Below are positions 1 to 8,472 of a stretch of DNA of 14,250 bases, in pieces. Source of the DNA: an uncultured Ruminococcus sp. (GTDB lineage: Bacteria > Bacillota > Clostridia > Oscillospirales > Acutalibacteraceae); the NCBI GenBank assembly GCA_946414115.1, contig CAMKNF010000033.1, forward strand, positions 1-14,250, given 5' to 3'. The notes beneath the pieces were generated by a model. That model worked only from the letters and a program-made list of their open reading frames with translations, did not search any database and had not been told where the DNA came from. The position numbers and the translations under genes are program-made. The first letter of the stretch is position 1; every line of letters begins with the position of its first letter.

Positions 1-626
1 TCTTCTTTCAAATTAATTATAAGTATTGCATTTCCGTCATATATTTTTATTTTGGATTTTTCAGATGTAAAAACATTTGATATTCCAAGCGGCACACTGC
101 TTTTCAGATTGTATCTTTCAAGAGGATATTCAACGCCCCTGTACGAAACACAAACGCTCTCACAGCCGAACGGAAACAAAGAAAAGGTCTTGCCGCAATA
201 TTTTTCATAGAAATATTCGCCCTTATTTAGAAGCTCAATACGTTCTTTTTCGGAAAGCAGAACTCCCCTGCCGCCTTTATCGGCAATATATAGAAGTGAA
301 GTGATATTTGCAAAGGTGTGGTCGGTTCTGCCGCCAAGTGCACCGAGCAAAATGAAGTCGGTAAAGCCTTTTTCAAAGGCAAGGTCAATTGAATGAATTG
401 TATCTGTGTCGTCCTTATGAGGATTGAGCTTTACAATCTCACAGGACGCAGATATTTTTTCTTTATAAGAATCAAAATCGCCTACAATAAGGTTCGGCTC
501 AACACCGGCAAGGCTTGCAAACTCATATCCTCTGTCGGCACAGATTACATAATCATCAGGCTTTACAGCCTGCTTAATAAAATCCGGATTGGTTTCGGGT
601 GAACCCGATATGATTACACAGCGCAT
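1..626 (-). CDS. thiN: Thiamine pyrophosphokinase, 3' end cut by window edge
   Basis: This gene transfers pyrophosphate from ATP to thiamine to make thiamine pyrophosphate in the cytoplasm. The frame is open from an ATG at 624-626 to the window edge, giving 208 residues with no stop, so only a few C-terminal residues are probably missing. Family motifs are clear: CADRG (about 29-33), GDFDS (49-53, metal and diphosphate binding), KDDTDT (71-76) and LGALGGRTDHTFANI (94-108). The C-terminal thiamine-binding half has YPLERYNLKSSVPLGISN (about 168-184). The start is supported by an AGGTGA ribosome binding site five bases upstream. It follows rsgA by 34 bases on the same strand. In B. subtilis rpe lies between these two genes; here it is absent. 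No TPP riboswitch precedes it, so expression probably depends on read-through from the upstream genes. Confidence 0.93.
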   Translation of the reverse strand, partial: MRCVIISGSPETNPDFIKQAVKPDDYVICADRGYEFASLAGVEPNLIVGDFDSYKEKISASCEIVKLNPHKDDTDTIHSIDLAFEKGFTDFILLGALGGRTDHTFANITSLLYIADKGGRGVLLSEKERIELLNKGEYFYEKYCGKTFSLFPFGCESVCVSYRGVEYPLERYNLKSSVPLGISNVFTSEKSKIKIYDGNAILIINLKE

Positions 627-660
627 TTCATTCACCTAATTTCTATTACCGAATTTTAAA

Positions 661-1551
661 TCAGCGCAACTCCCATTCCTTGATGTCCTTTACCTCATTA
701 AACATTGCAACATAGCTTTTATGGCGTGAAGGCTCAATTTCTCCGTCTTTTACAGCCTGCAAAATTCTGCATCCCTTTTCACACGTATGCGAACAGGAGG
801 TAAACTGACATTCTCCGAGGTATTTTTCAAATTCGGGGAAGCAGTATTGAAGCTGGGTTTTATCTATCATTTCGTATCTCTGCAAATCAACAGTCGAAAA
901 TCCGGGAGTATCAGCCACAAAACAGCCGTCAATTTCAAACAACTCAACTACCCTTGTTGTGTGCTTTCCTCGTCCGAGCTTGCGGCTGATTTGTCCCGTC
1001 TGCAACTCAAGCTCGGGGAAAATACGGTTAATAAGCGTTGACTTGCCTACGCCGCTGTTTCCCGTAAAAGCAGATACCTTGCCTTTCAGAAAGGCTTTGA
1101 GTCTGTTTACATCCTCGGTATCATCGGGGGAACAGAGAAAAACCGGAAATTCTGAATTGCGATAGATTTCTGCAATCCTCTCGCCCGACTTCAAATCATT
1201 TTTTGAAACGACAATTGCAGGAATCATATTGTTGTTTACTGCCGCCGCAGTCATCTTGTCAATTACCGTAAAATTCGGCTCGGGGTCAACGGTTGAACAG
1301 ACAATAACAAGCGTATCTATATTTGCAAGTGCAGGTCTTTTGAGCTTGTTTATTCTCGGTTTTATTTCTTCAATTGAAGCGAATCCTTCTTCAGGAACGG
1401 AAATTACTACTTTATCACCGACAACGGGGGAATTTCCGCTTTTGCGAAAACTTCCCCGTGCCTTACATTCATATTCTTTGCTGTCACAGCGAACGTAGTA
1501 AAATCCGCCGATTGACTTCATTAATATTCCGTTAAGCGTGCTCATATTCAT
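661..1551 (-). CDS. rsgA: Ribosome small subunit-dependent GTPase RsgA (YloQ)
   Basis: RsgA is a circularly permuted GTPase that assists late maturation of the 30S ribosomal subunit. The protein has 296 residues from this start, the usual family length. An N-terminal OB-fold (about 1-70) is followed by GTPase motifs in permuted order: G4 as SKND (116-119), G1 as GNSGVGKST (164-172), the switch-like GRGKHTT (193-199) and G3 DTPG (214-217). A C-terminal zinc knuckle has C248, C253, H255 and C261 in the C-x4-C-x-H-x5-C spacing. The ATG at 1549-1551 overlaps the prkC stop by one base (TGATG), which suggests translational coupling. A TTG one codon upstream and an ATG at 1543-1545 are alternatives, and no strong ribosome binding site separates them. 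RsgA is phosphorylated by PrkC in B. subtilis, which fits its position here. Confidence 0.96.
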   Translation of the reverse strand: MNMSTLNGILMKSIGGFYYVRCDSKEYECKARGSFRKSGNSPVVGDKVVISVPEEGFASIEEIKPRINKLKRPALANIDTLVIVCSTVDPEPNFTVIDKMTAAAVNNNMIPAIVVSKNDLKSGERIAEIYRNSEFPVFLCSPDDTEDVNRLKAFLKGKVSAFTGNSGVGKSTLINRIFPELELQTGQISRKLGRGKHTTRVVELFEIDGCFVADTPGFSTVDLQRYEMIDKTQLQYCFPEFEKYLGECQFTSCSHTCEKGCRILQAVKDGEIEPSRHKSYVAMFNEVKDIKEWELR

Positions 1552-3644
1552 CAATATGCGTAACCGTTGTCAACAGGACCTGTAGGCTGATTAGAGTCTG
1601 TGGGATATTGCGGCTCATCAGGATTAGTTTCAGGCTCTGTTTCAGGCTCATACGGAGCTGTTGTTTCAACAACAAAATCGTGAGTTGCTGTTGTAGTTAC
1701 CGATGAAGTTGAGAAATCAACACTGTATTCACGGTAAGTCTGACCGTTAAGCTGAATAATTACGGTTGAAGTACCTGAACCCGTAATTTCAAGAGTGCAG
1801 GTTTTATTGTACATAGGAACAAGCGTTTTTGAATACTGCGGATCTACTACGCCGTCAACAATTACCGTCATTTCAACGGAAGATTCAGTGTTAGTCGGGA
1901 GGTCAACGTAAATGCTGACAGTATTCTTGTCACCCTTGCCGGAGCTTACTGTAAGCGTAACCACAGTTCCTTTTTCAACTTTGCCGTACTGTAAAGGTGA
2001 CATTCCGAGGACAGTATCTTTGGCTTCCTTGCTGTCATCGTCATACTGCGTTTCTACAGTAAGTCCCAGTTCTTCAATCTGTGACTTTGCTTCGCTCAAG
2101 GTAAGTCCCGTTACAGAAGGCAGCTGAACCTGTTCCGGTTTTGCGCCGTTAGCAACGTAAATATATACGGTTGAACCGATAGTTGACTTAACGCCTGCTT
2201 TCGGGAAGGTGTCTATTGTATATCCTTTTGGCGTTTTTGTATTCTCAACATAAACGACCTCGGTCATAAAGTTCTTGTCTTTAAGCATCTGTAAAGCTTC
2301 TTTTTCGCTGAAATTAGTAACGAAAGGAACTGAAACTTCGGTGTCTGTGCCGTTTACTGTAAGTGTAATTGTCGAGCCTGACTTCACCTTCATTGAACCG
2401 CCGGCAGGCTCCTGGTCGAGAATTGCACCCATTTCCTTTGATTCATCGTATTTGCTCTTGATTTCAAACTGGAAATTGTTCGGATTATTCTCTTTTACTT
2501 CAACTAGAGTTTTGCCGATATAGTCGGGAACATCAACGTCCTTTGCCTGGGCAGAGTTACAGCCTCTGAAAACTGCAAGCGCAAAGAAGATTACGCAAAC
2601 CGCTACAGCCGCAATTAAAATACCCTTAATCGCATAATAAGAGGGCTTGTGTTCCTTGATAAAGTCATCGTCCTCGGGTTCTTCACGGCTTGGCTTCACG
2701 TCGGAAACAGGTCTTTCAATTACCTTTGTTCTGTCGTTCTTTGTATCCTTGAGAGAGTTTACAAATTTTGTCGGCTGATTATCTACAAACGATTTTCCGT
2801 AATCAAAAACTATTGACGGATTAAGTCTGAAACGCTCAATGTCGCTCAACATCTCTGCGGCAGAAGTATAACGAGCCGAAGGCTGCTTCTGCATTGCCTT
2901 CATTGTAATCTGCTCAAGACCTATTGGGATTCCCGGGTTGACCTCACGAGGACGCTTCGGTGTTGACTGAAGCTGCATAAGTGCAACCGTTACTGCGCTG
3001 TCACCGTCAAACGGTAGCTTTCCGGTAAGCATTTCATAAAGCATTACGCCGACTGAATAAATGTCGGTCTTGCCGTCGGTAACATCTCCCCTTGCCTGTT
3101 CAGGCGCAATGTAGTGCACAGAGCCTATTGCCTGTTCGGTCATTGTGCGTGTTGCCTTGTCGGAAAAACGAGCTATACCGAAGTCGGTTACCTTGATTGT
3201 TCCGTCCTGCAAAAGCATAATATTTTGCGGCTTGATGTCACGGTGAACAATTCCGCACTCGTGAGCGTGCTGTAACGCCTTTAAAATCTGCGTTGCAAGG
3301 TGAATGGCGTCCTTCCACTCGATTATGCCCTGCCTGTCGATATACTCTTTAAGCGTAATGCCATCAATATATTCCATTACAATGTACTGAATCATATCGC
3401 CGAAGCTCACGTCGTAAACCTTGACAATATTAGGATGTGAAAGCATTGCAATAGCTTTTGATTCATTTTTGAATCTGCGAATAAACTCGTCGTTGTTTAA
3501 GTATTCATCTTTGAGAATTTTAATTGCAACCTCACGGTCGTCGATTGTGTCGGTACAACGGTAAACATTAGCCATACCGCCCACGCCGATAAGCTCATGG
3601 ATTTCATAACGGCCGTCAAGTCTTTTGCCAATATATTTATCCAA
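1551..3644 (-). CDS. prkC: Membrane Ser/Thr protein kinase with three PASTA domains (PrkC/Stk1)
   Basis: This is a eukaryotic-type kinase that senses cell-wall fragments outside the cell and phosphorylates cytoplasmic targets. From the chosen start it has 697 residues. The kinase domain shows a glycine loop GVGGMANV (20-27), catalytic Lys42 in VAIKIL, HRD (134-136), DFG (154-156) and APE (180-182). A basic and acidic juxtamembrane linker is followed by one membrane segment (about 341-359). Outside are three PASTA repeats (about 370-431, 437-498, 506-568), a beta-rich segment (about 575-660) and a Pro/Glu/Thr-rich tail. A TTG at 3642-3644 is preferred because GGAG at 3653-3656 lies eight bases upstream and the protein then begins MDKYIGKRLDGRYEI, as in the family. 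An in-frame TTG at 3660-3662 would add six residues but has no good ribosome binding site. The gene pairs with the phosphatase prpC 18 bases upstream and overlaps rsgA by one base. Confidence 0.96.
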   Translation of the reverse strand: MDKYIGKRLDGRYEIHELIGVGGMANVYRCTDTIDDREVAIKILKDEYLNNDEFIRRFKNESKAIAMLSHPNIVKVYDVSFGDMIQYIVMEYIDGITLKEYIDRQGIIEWKDAIHLATQILKALQHAHECGIVHRDIKPQNIMLLQDGTIKVTDFGIARFSDKATRTMTEQAIGSVHYIAPEQARGDVTDGKTDIYSVGVMLYEMLTGKLPFDGDSAVTVALMQLQSTPKRPREVNPGIPIGLEQITMKAMQKQPSARYTSAAEMLSDIERFRLNPSIVFDYGKSFVDNQPTKFVNSLKDTKNDRTKVIERPVSDVKPSREEPEDDDFIKEHKPSYYAIKGILIAAVAVCVIFFALAVFRGCNSAQAKDVDVPDYIGKTLVEVKENNPNNFQFEIKSKYDESKEMGAILDQEPAGGSMKVKSGSTITLTVNGTDTEVSVPFVTNFSEKEALQMLKDKNFMTEVVYVENTKTPKGYTIDTFPKAGVKSTIGSTVYIYVANGAKPEQVQLPSVTGLTLSEAKSQIEELGLTVETQYDDDSKEAKDTVLGMSPLQYGKVEKGTVVTLTVSSGKGDKNTVSIYVDLPTNTESSVEMTVIVDGVVDPQYSKTLVPMYNKTCTLEITGSGTSTVIIQLNGQTYREYSVDFSTSSVTTTATHDFVVETTAPYEPETEPETNPDEPQYPTDSNQPTGPVDNGYAY

Positions 3645-3652
3645 AAGATTCA

Positions 3653-3656
3653 CTCC
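3653..3656 (-). promoter_or_regulatory. Ribosome binding site deciding the prkC start
   Basis: GGAG on the minus strand, eight bases before the TTG at 3642-3644. It lies just after the prpC stop codon and inside the short extra stretch that a longer prkC start would include, which argues for the shorter protein. Confidence 0.7.
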
Positions 3657-3662
3657 AATCAA

Positions 3663-4388
3663 TTAGTAAATTACTGTTGCAGTAATGTTATCGCTTCCTC
3701 CGCCGTCCTTTGCGCAGTCAACAAGCTTTGAGATAAGTCCCTCTCCACGGTTTTCGTGGCAGATTTTAACCATATCTCCCGTTGATACGCAATTTGAAAG
3801 TCCGTCGGTACAAATAAGAAGAATGTCACCGTAGATAAAGTTTGCTTCAATATAATCAAGTCTTACAGAGGGCTTTATGCCGAGCGCTCTTGTAATGAAA
3901 TTTTTGTTGGGATGATTCTGCGCCTGCTCGTAGGTAAGCTCGCCTCTGCGCACCATTTCCTGCACAACCGAATGGTCCTCGGTAAGCTGTTTTATCTTAC
4001 CGCCTCTGATTGCGTATGTACGGCTGTCGCCGACGTGGACAACGTGAACCGTTGTGTCCTTAACAAATACGAACTCACAGGTTGTTCCCATTCCTGCAAG
4101 CTCGGGATCGTTTGTTGAAAGCTCAAATATTTTCATATTTGCATTTACAACAATTTCAGCCATAAGCTCGCCGATTTGCTCCTTTGTCATATCGTCCTTA
4201 TATAAATCGGTAATTTTGGTGCTTATGTATTCAACAGCTGTTGCACTTGCAATATTTCCTCCGTTTGCGCCGCCCATTCCGTCGCATACTACCGCCCAAA
4301 CACAGCTGGGAGAAATAACTCCGAAGCGAAAGTCATCCTGATTCTGGGTTCGGACAAGTCCGATGTCGCTTTTGCTGAATACTTCCAA
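3663..4388 (-). CDS. prpC: PP2C-family Ser/Thr protein phosphatase (PrpC/Stp)
   Basis: This metal-dependent phosphatase reverses PrkC-type phosphorylation in the cytoplasm. It has 241 residues, close to the usual length for stand-alone bacterial PP2C enzymes. Motifs run in order: RTQNQDD (13-19), VCDGMGG with metal ligand D36 (34-40), GMGTT (99-103), VGDSRTY (119-125), LTEDHS (135-140), CTDGLSN with D195 (193-199) and GGSDNITATVI with D233 (230-240). All expected metal ligands are present, so it should be active. The start codon is TTG at 4386-4388, supported by a strong AGGAGG eight bases upstream; there is no better-placed ATG. It starts one base after the rlmN stop and precedes prkC by 18 bases, the standard phosphatase-kinase pair of Firmicutes. 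Confidence 0.96.
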   Translation of the reverse strand: MEVFSKSDIGLVRTQNQDDFRFGVISPSCVWAVVCDGMGGANGGNIASATAVEYISTKITDLYKDDMTKEQIGELMAEIVVNANMKIFELSTNDPELAGMGTTCEFVFVKDTTVHVVHVGDSRTYAIRGGKIKQLTEDHSVVQEMVRRGELTYEQAQNHPNKNFITRALGIKPSVRLDYIEANFIYGDILLICTDGLSNCVSTGDMVKICHENRGEGLISKLVDCAKDGGGSDNITATVIY

Positions 4389-4389
4389 G

Positions 4390-5427
4390 TTATTTACCTC
4401 CTTTTAAAATATGATTTCGCTTTAGCTGGCCGCAGGAAGCGTTGATGTCGCTTCCGAGGGTTCGCCTGACAGTTGCCGTAATATTCTTTTCGGCAAGTAT
4501 ATCAATAAAAGACTGCTGTCTTTCTATATTGCTTTTTATGTACCCCGTTCCCTCAACGGTGTTGACCGGAATGAGGTTTACGTGACAGTTCATACCCGAC
4601 AGTCGATTTGCAAGCTCTCTTGCGTTTTCGTCGCTGTCGTTTACTCCGCTTATCATTGAATATTCAAAGGTGACACGTCTGCCTGTTGTGTCAAAATAAT
4701 CTCTGCACGACTGCAATAATTCTTCTATGGAATATTTCTTCGAAATCGGCATTGTTTTCTGTCTGATTTCGTCATTCGGTGCGTGAAGTGAAACAGAAAG
4801 CGTTATTCCGAGGCGGAGCTTTGCAAGCTCGTAAATTTTCGGAACAATTCCGCAGGTTGATAGCGTAATATGGCGCATACCTATGTTAAGTCCGTTGTCG
4901 GAGGATGCAAGTCTAATGAATTTTATGACATTGTCAAAGTTATCAAGCGGCTCGCCCATTCCCATAAGCACAACGTTTGAAATTCTTATATCCAAATCCC
5001 TTTGTGCCGCTTCAATCTGCGCAATCATTTCCGACGGCGTCAGACTGCGTGAAAATCCGCTTTTGCCCGTTGCGCAAAAGGTACAGCCCATTTTGCAGCC
5101 AACCTGCGTTGAAATGCACATTGACCAGCCGTGCTTATAGCTCATAACCACCGCTTCGACACATTCGCCGTCACTAAACGAAAAAAGGTACTTTACTGTT
5201 TTATCATACCTTGAAACGAGTTTTTTTTCAATAGTTGCAACAGAAATGTAACTACTTGTTTTTAAAAAATCTTTTAAATCTGTCGGAATATTGCGCATTT
5301 CATCAAAATTTGTCACATTTTTGGAAAGCCACGAGCGAATCTGCTTTGCACGAAACTTCGGAAAGCCGCTGTCTGTTATGAAATTTTCAAGCTCTTCATC
5401 ATTCAAGGATTTAATGTCAACGAGCAT
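4390..5427 (-). CDS. rlmN: 23S rRNA (A2503-C2) / tRNA (A37-C2) methyltransferase RlmN
   Basis: RlmN is a radical-SAM enzyme that methylates C2 of A2503 in 23S rRNA and often A37 of some tRNAs. The protein has 345 residues from this start. The iron-sulfur cluster motif C-x3-C-x2-C is at C111, C115 and C118, GMGEP (SAM binding) is at 156-160, and the methyl-carrying cysteine is C332 in SCGQL. The ATG at 5425-5427 gives MLVDIKSLNDEELENF, which matches typical family starts; it has AAGG six bases upstream and begins one base after the rsmB stop. An ATG at 5452-5454 would overlap rsmB by 26 bases and looks less natural. The neighbouring rsmB encodes another rRNA methyltransferase, and the two are likely coupled in translation. 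Confidence 0.96.
   Translation of the reverse strand: MLVDIKSLNDEELENFITDSGFPKFRAKQIRSWLSKNVTNFDEMRNIPTDLKDFLKTSSYISVATIEKKLVSRYDKTVKYLFSFSDGECVEAVVMSYKHGWSMCISTQVGCKMGCTFCATGKSGFSRSLTPSEMIAQIEAAQRDLDIRISNVVLMGMGEPLDNFDNVIKFIRLASSDNGLNIGMRHITLSTCGIVPKIYELAKLRLGITLSVSLHAPNDEIRQKTMPISKKYSIEELLQSCRDYFDTTGRRVTFEYSMISGVNDSDENARELANRLSGMNCHVNLIPVNTVEGTGYIKSNIERQQSFIDILAEKNITATVRRTLGSDINASCGQLKRNHILKGGK
4397..4401 (-). promoter_or_regulatory. Strong ribosome binding site for the TTG start of prpC
   Basis: GGAGG within AAAAGGAGGT on the minus strand, eight bases before the TTG at 4386-4388. It overlaps the last codons of rlmN, so prpC translation is probably coupled to rlmN. This near-perfect site is what makes the rare start codon credible. 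Confidence 0.85.
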
Positions 5428-5428
5428 T

Positions 5429-6763
5429 TCAGACCTTCTTTCCGAATACTGCAATGTAAAAGCCGTCTGTGCCTGATGTGTGAGGCATTAGAGTAATTTC
5501 GTAGTCGTTTTCGTCAATTGCACGGTTTATCTGTGGCGGGAGTGAAAGCTTAACACCGTAGAAATCTGGATGTTCTTCAAGAAAACGCCGTGCATTTTTG
5601 TTATTTTCTGCAGGATTAAGCGTACAGGTAGAGTACACAAGACGTCCGCCGTTTGCAAGATACTGTGCGCTTTGGCAGAGAATTTTGTACTGCAGCTCGG
5701 GTAAATCTGCGGTAATAAGATTATCCTTGTAGCGAATTTCGGGCTTGCGTGATAGGATTCCGAGACCGCTGCACGGAACGTCGCAGAGAATTTTATCTGC
5801 AAGCGGCAATGAAACATCCGATGAAGCACCGTCACGTTTTAGTGTTACGATTGAATGTATGCCAAGACGTTTTGCGCCGTCGCTGATTAATTTCAGCTTG
5901 TGGTCGTACAAATCACAGGCAAAGATTTTGCCCCTGTCACCCATATACTGCGCCGCCGTGAAGGATTTTCCTCCGGGTGCAGAACAGATGTCGAGCAAAA
6001 CCTCTCTCGGCTTTGGTGAAAGAAAGTCAACGCAAAGCTGTGACGATGCGTCCTGTATATGAAGTTTTCCCGATTTGTATGCGGATAAACGCTCAATTGA
6101 GCCTGTTTCCGTTAAGGAAACTGCGTTTTCAAGGAACGGAATTTCCTCTGCCTTTACATTCTCCTTTGCAAGCTCTGCAATGAGTGAATTTTTGTCGCTC
6201 TTTAGTGTATTAACTCTTGCGCAGATTTTTGGTCTGCCGCCGAGTGATTTTAAAAGCTGTTCGGTATTTAATTCTCCGTAAGAATTAATCCACAGCTTTA
6301 CAAGCTCCTGCGGTGCTGAATACTTGACCGAGTAATATAAGACCTTATCGGATTTATCGGGAAGTCTGTACTTTTCCTCTGAACGTGTGATACTGCGCAA
6401 AATTCCGTTGATAAATCCCGAAGATTTCTGTAATTTATGCTTTTTTGCTAGGTTTACGCTCTCGTTTACAGCCGCACTTTCGGGGATTTTATCCATAAAA
6501 AGGAGCTGTAAAATTCCAAGCCTTAATATCATTTTGGTTTTGATTTCAATTTTTCTTAAAGGAATTTTGGAATACTGCTTTATAATGTAATCAAGAGTGA
6601 TTTTGCGTTCAAGCACTCCGTAAACGAGTGCCGAAACAAAGGAGCTGTCAACCCCGGAAAGTTTATTTTCACGGATTGCGTTATTGAGCGCAATGTTCGA
6701 GTAGGCGTTATCCTGTTCAATTTTCATCAGCACATTGAGCGCTGTATTTCTCGGGTTTGACAT
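5429..6763 (-). CDS. rsmB: 16S rRNA (cytosine-967-C5) methyltransferase RsmB
   Basis: RsmB methylates C967 of 16S rRNA using S-adenosylmethionine. The 444-residue protein has an N-terminal NusB-like RNA-binding domain (about 1-130) and a C-terminal Rossmann-fold methyltransferase. Visible motifs are the SAM-binding loop DICSAPGGKS (258-267), DVPCSGLG with Cys331 (328-335) and YSTCTLNPAEN with the catalytic-type Cys380 (377-387). Both cysteines of the two-cysteine m5C mechanism are present. The ATG at 6761-6763 has GGAG seven bases upstream. The gene follows the yugP-like gene by 18 bases and leads directly into rlmN with a single base between them. Confidence 0.96.
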   Translation of the reverse strand: MSNPRNTALNVLMKIEQDNAYSNIALNNAIRENKLSGVDSSFVSALVYGVLERKITLDYIIKQYSKIPLRKIEIKTKMILRLGILQLLFMDKIPESAAVNESVNLAKKHKLQKSSGFINGILRSITRSEEKYRLPDKSDKVLYYSVKYSAPQELVKLWINSYGELNTEQLLKSLGGRPKICARVNTLKSDKNSLIAELAKENVKAEEIPFLENAVSLTETGSIERLSAYKSGKLHIQDASSQLCVDFLSPKPREVLLDICSAPGGKSFTAAQYMGDRGKIFACDLYDHKLKLISDGAKRLGIHSIVTLKRDGASSDVSLPLADKILCDVPCSGLGILSRKPEIRYKDNLITADLPELQYKILCQSAQYLANGGRLVYSTCTLNPAENNKNARRFLEEHPDFYGVKLSLPPQINRAIDENDYEITLMPHTSGTDGFYIAVFGKKV

Positions 6764-6781
6764 TTTAGTTCTCCAAATTAT

Positions 6782-7486
6782 TTAATCTCTTCTGCTTCTT
6801 GCGATTACAATAAGTCTTAAAAGCTGCATAATTGCTGTAAGTGCAGAGGCAACATAGGTCATTGCCGCCGCCTGAAGTGTGCGTTTTGCGCCTGTGTATT
6901 CATCACCGTAAAGTAAATCTGACTCTCTGATACATTCAAGCGCTCTTTTTGATGCATTGAACTCAACAGGCAGTGTTGCTATTGTGAACAGCACGGACAA
7001 CGAAAACAGGACAATTCCGATATAAAGTAGGACAAAGCCCACTTTTGCGGTAAAAACAAGTCCGAGCAGAATTAATATCCAGCTTAACTGCGAGCCGATT
7101 TTTGCCATCGGAAGTATAATACTTCTGATTTTATTCGGCAGATAACCCTCTGCGTGCTGAACTGCGTGTCCTGCTTCGTGACAGGCTACGCCGACTGCGG
7201 CAACGGAATTGCTGTTGTAAACCGTATCGGAAAGTCTTATAACATTTGTTCTCGGGTCGAAGTGGTCGGTCATACTGCCCGATACGTGTTCAATTCTCAC
7301 GCCTGTAACTCCGTTCTGACGAAGTACATATTCAGCCGCCTGTGCGCCTGTTATATTGCGTGAATTTCTGATTTTTGAATATTTTGAAAAGGTAGACTGC
7401 ACCTTAATCTGACAAATCAGCGTTATTATAATGCAAGGCACGATAAAAACAAGATATGTCCAGTCAAAGCCGTAGAAAAATCCCAT
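6782..7486 (-). CDS. Zinc-dependent membrane metallopeptidase, YugP family
   Basis: The protein has 234 residues, and its order of features fits the YugP family (neutral zinc metallopeptidase; in vivo substrate not well established). An N-terminal membrane segment (about 9-26) is followed by a conserved QxxAEYVL-type helix (49-55) and the zinc motif HEAGH (103-107). Further hydrophobic segments lie at about 133-147, 149-170 and 206-228, and LPVEFNASKRA (172-182) carries a likely third zinc ligand, E175. The catalytic motif is intact, so it should be an active membrane-embedded or membrane-bound protease. The ATG at 7484-7486 has GGAGG seven bases upstream, lying in the end of fmt two bases away. 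It sits between translation genes without an obvious functional link. Confidence 0.9.
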   Translation of the reverse strand: MGFFYGFDWTYLVFIVPCIIITLICQIKVQSTFSKYSKIRNSRNITGAQAAEYVLRQNGVTGVRIEHVSGSMTDHFDPRTNVIRLSDTVYNSNSVAAVGVACHEAGHAVQHAEGYLPNKIRSIILPMAKIGSQLSWILILLGLVFTAKVGFVLLYIGIVLFSLSVLFTIATLPVEFNASKRALECIRESDLLYGDEYTGAKRTLQAAAMTYVASALTAIMQLLRLIVIARSRRD

Positions 7487-7488
7487 AT

Positions 7489-8415
7489 TTAGTCCTCCTG
7501 TCCGATAATATCGCCGATTTCAAGCTTATGTCCTGCAAGAAACGCATCGGCTGTCATACGCTTTTTGCCCTCGGGCTGTAGCTCGAGAATTTCAACGGAC
7601 TTTTCTCCACAGGCAACAACAAGCGGTTTTGTTGAAATAACTTCTCCGCTTTTGCCGCTTTTGTGGCAAAGCCTTGTGGAATAGACCTTAACATTCTTTC
7701 CACCTATTTTTGTTGTTGCAACAGGCCAAGGATTAAGTCCTCTGACCTTGTTATGAACTTCAAAAGCGGATTTTGAAAAGTCAATCGGACAAAGCGACTT
7801 GTCAATCTTTGATGTGTGAGTTGCAAGGCTTTCGTCCTGTTTTTTCGGGGTAATTTCGCCTTTTTCAAGAGCAGAAAGTGTTTTTAAAATAAGCTTGCCG
7901 CCAAGCTCTGCAAGTCTGTCAAAAAGCTCACCCGACGTTTCATTTTCGCCGATTTGCGTTTCCTCGGTAAGAATAATATCGCCTGTGTCAAGACCGACGT
8001 CCATAAGCATTGTTGTGATTCCCGTAACTTTGTCGCCGTTCAATACCGACTGCTGAATCGGTGCGGCTCCTCTGTATTTGGGCAGGAGTGAGCCGTGAAT
8101 ATTTACACATCCGAATTTCGGTGCATCAAGCACTGCCTTAGGAAGAATTTTTCCGTAAGCGGCAACGACAATTACATCGGGGTTGTATCTGCCTATAATT
8201 TCAAGCGTATCGCTGTTTTTCATAAACTCGGGCTGATAAACGGGAATATCAAGCGACTGTGCGCACACCTTTACGTCGGGAGGCGTTAAAATCATCTTTC
8301 TTCCCCTCGGCTTATCGGGTTGTGTAAATACTGCGCATACCTCGTGTTTGGAAGATGCAAGAGCCTTCAGTGCAGGGACTGCAAAATCGGGAGTTCCCAT
8401 ATAGATTATTTTCAT
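7489..8415 (-). CDS. fmt: Methionyl-tRNA formyltransferase
   Basis: Fmt formylates initiator Met-tRNA using 10-formyltetrahydrofolate, the first step of bacterial translation initiation. The protein has 308 residues, a normal length. The N-terminal Rossmann domain begins MKIIYMGTPDFAVP; the catalytic residues N105, H107 and D143 are seen in NIHGS and GLDTGD. The folate-site signature SLLPKYRGAAPI is at about 109-120. The C-terminal tRNA-binding OB domain covers about 205-305, with GLNPWPVA near its start. The ATG at 8413-8415 has AGAAGG eight bases upstream. Unlike the tight def-fmt pairing common in bacteria, 122 bases separate it from def, and that gap holds a hairpin repeat and a possible promoter. 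It is followed after two bases by the yugP-like gene. Confidence 0.97.
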   Translation of the reverse strand: MKIIYMGTPDFAVPALKALASSKHEVCAVFTQPDKPRGRKMILTPPDVKVCAQSLDIPVYQPEFMKNSDTLEIIGRYNPDVIVVAAYGKILPKAVLDAPKFGCVNIHGSLLPKYRGAAPIQQSVLNGDKVTGITTMLMDVGLDTGDIILTEETQIGENETSGELFDRLAELGGKLILKTLSALEKGEITPKKQDESLATHTSKIDKSLCPIDFSKSAFEVHNKVRGLNPWPVATTKIGGKNVKVYSTRLCHKSGKSGEVISTKPLVVACGEKSVEILELQPEGKKRMTADAFLAGHKLEIGDIIGQED

Positions 8416-8472
8416 ATCTTTTACCTTCTTGTTTTATAGAAACGCATAATACGTTGTCTGTTACAAAAAATG

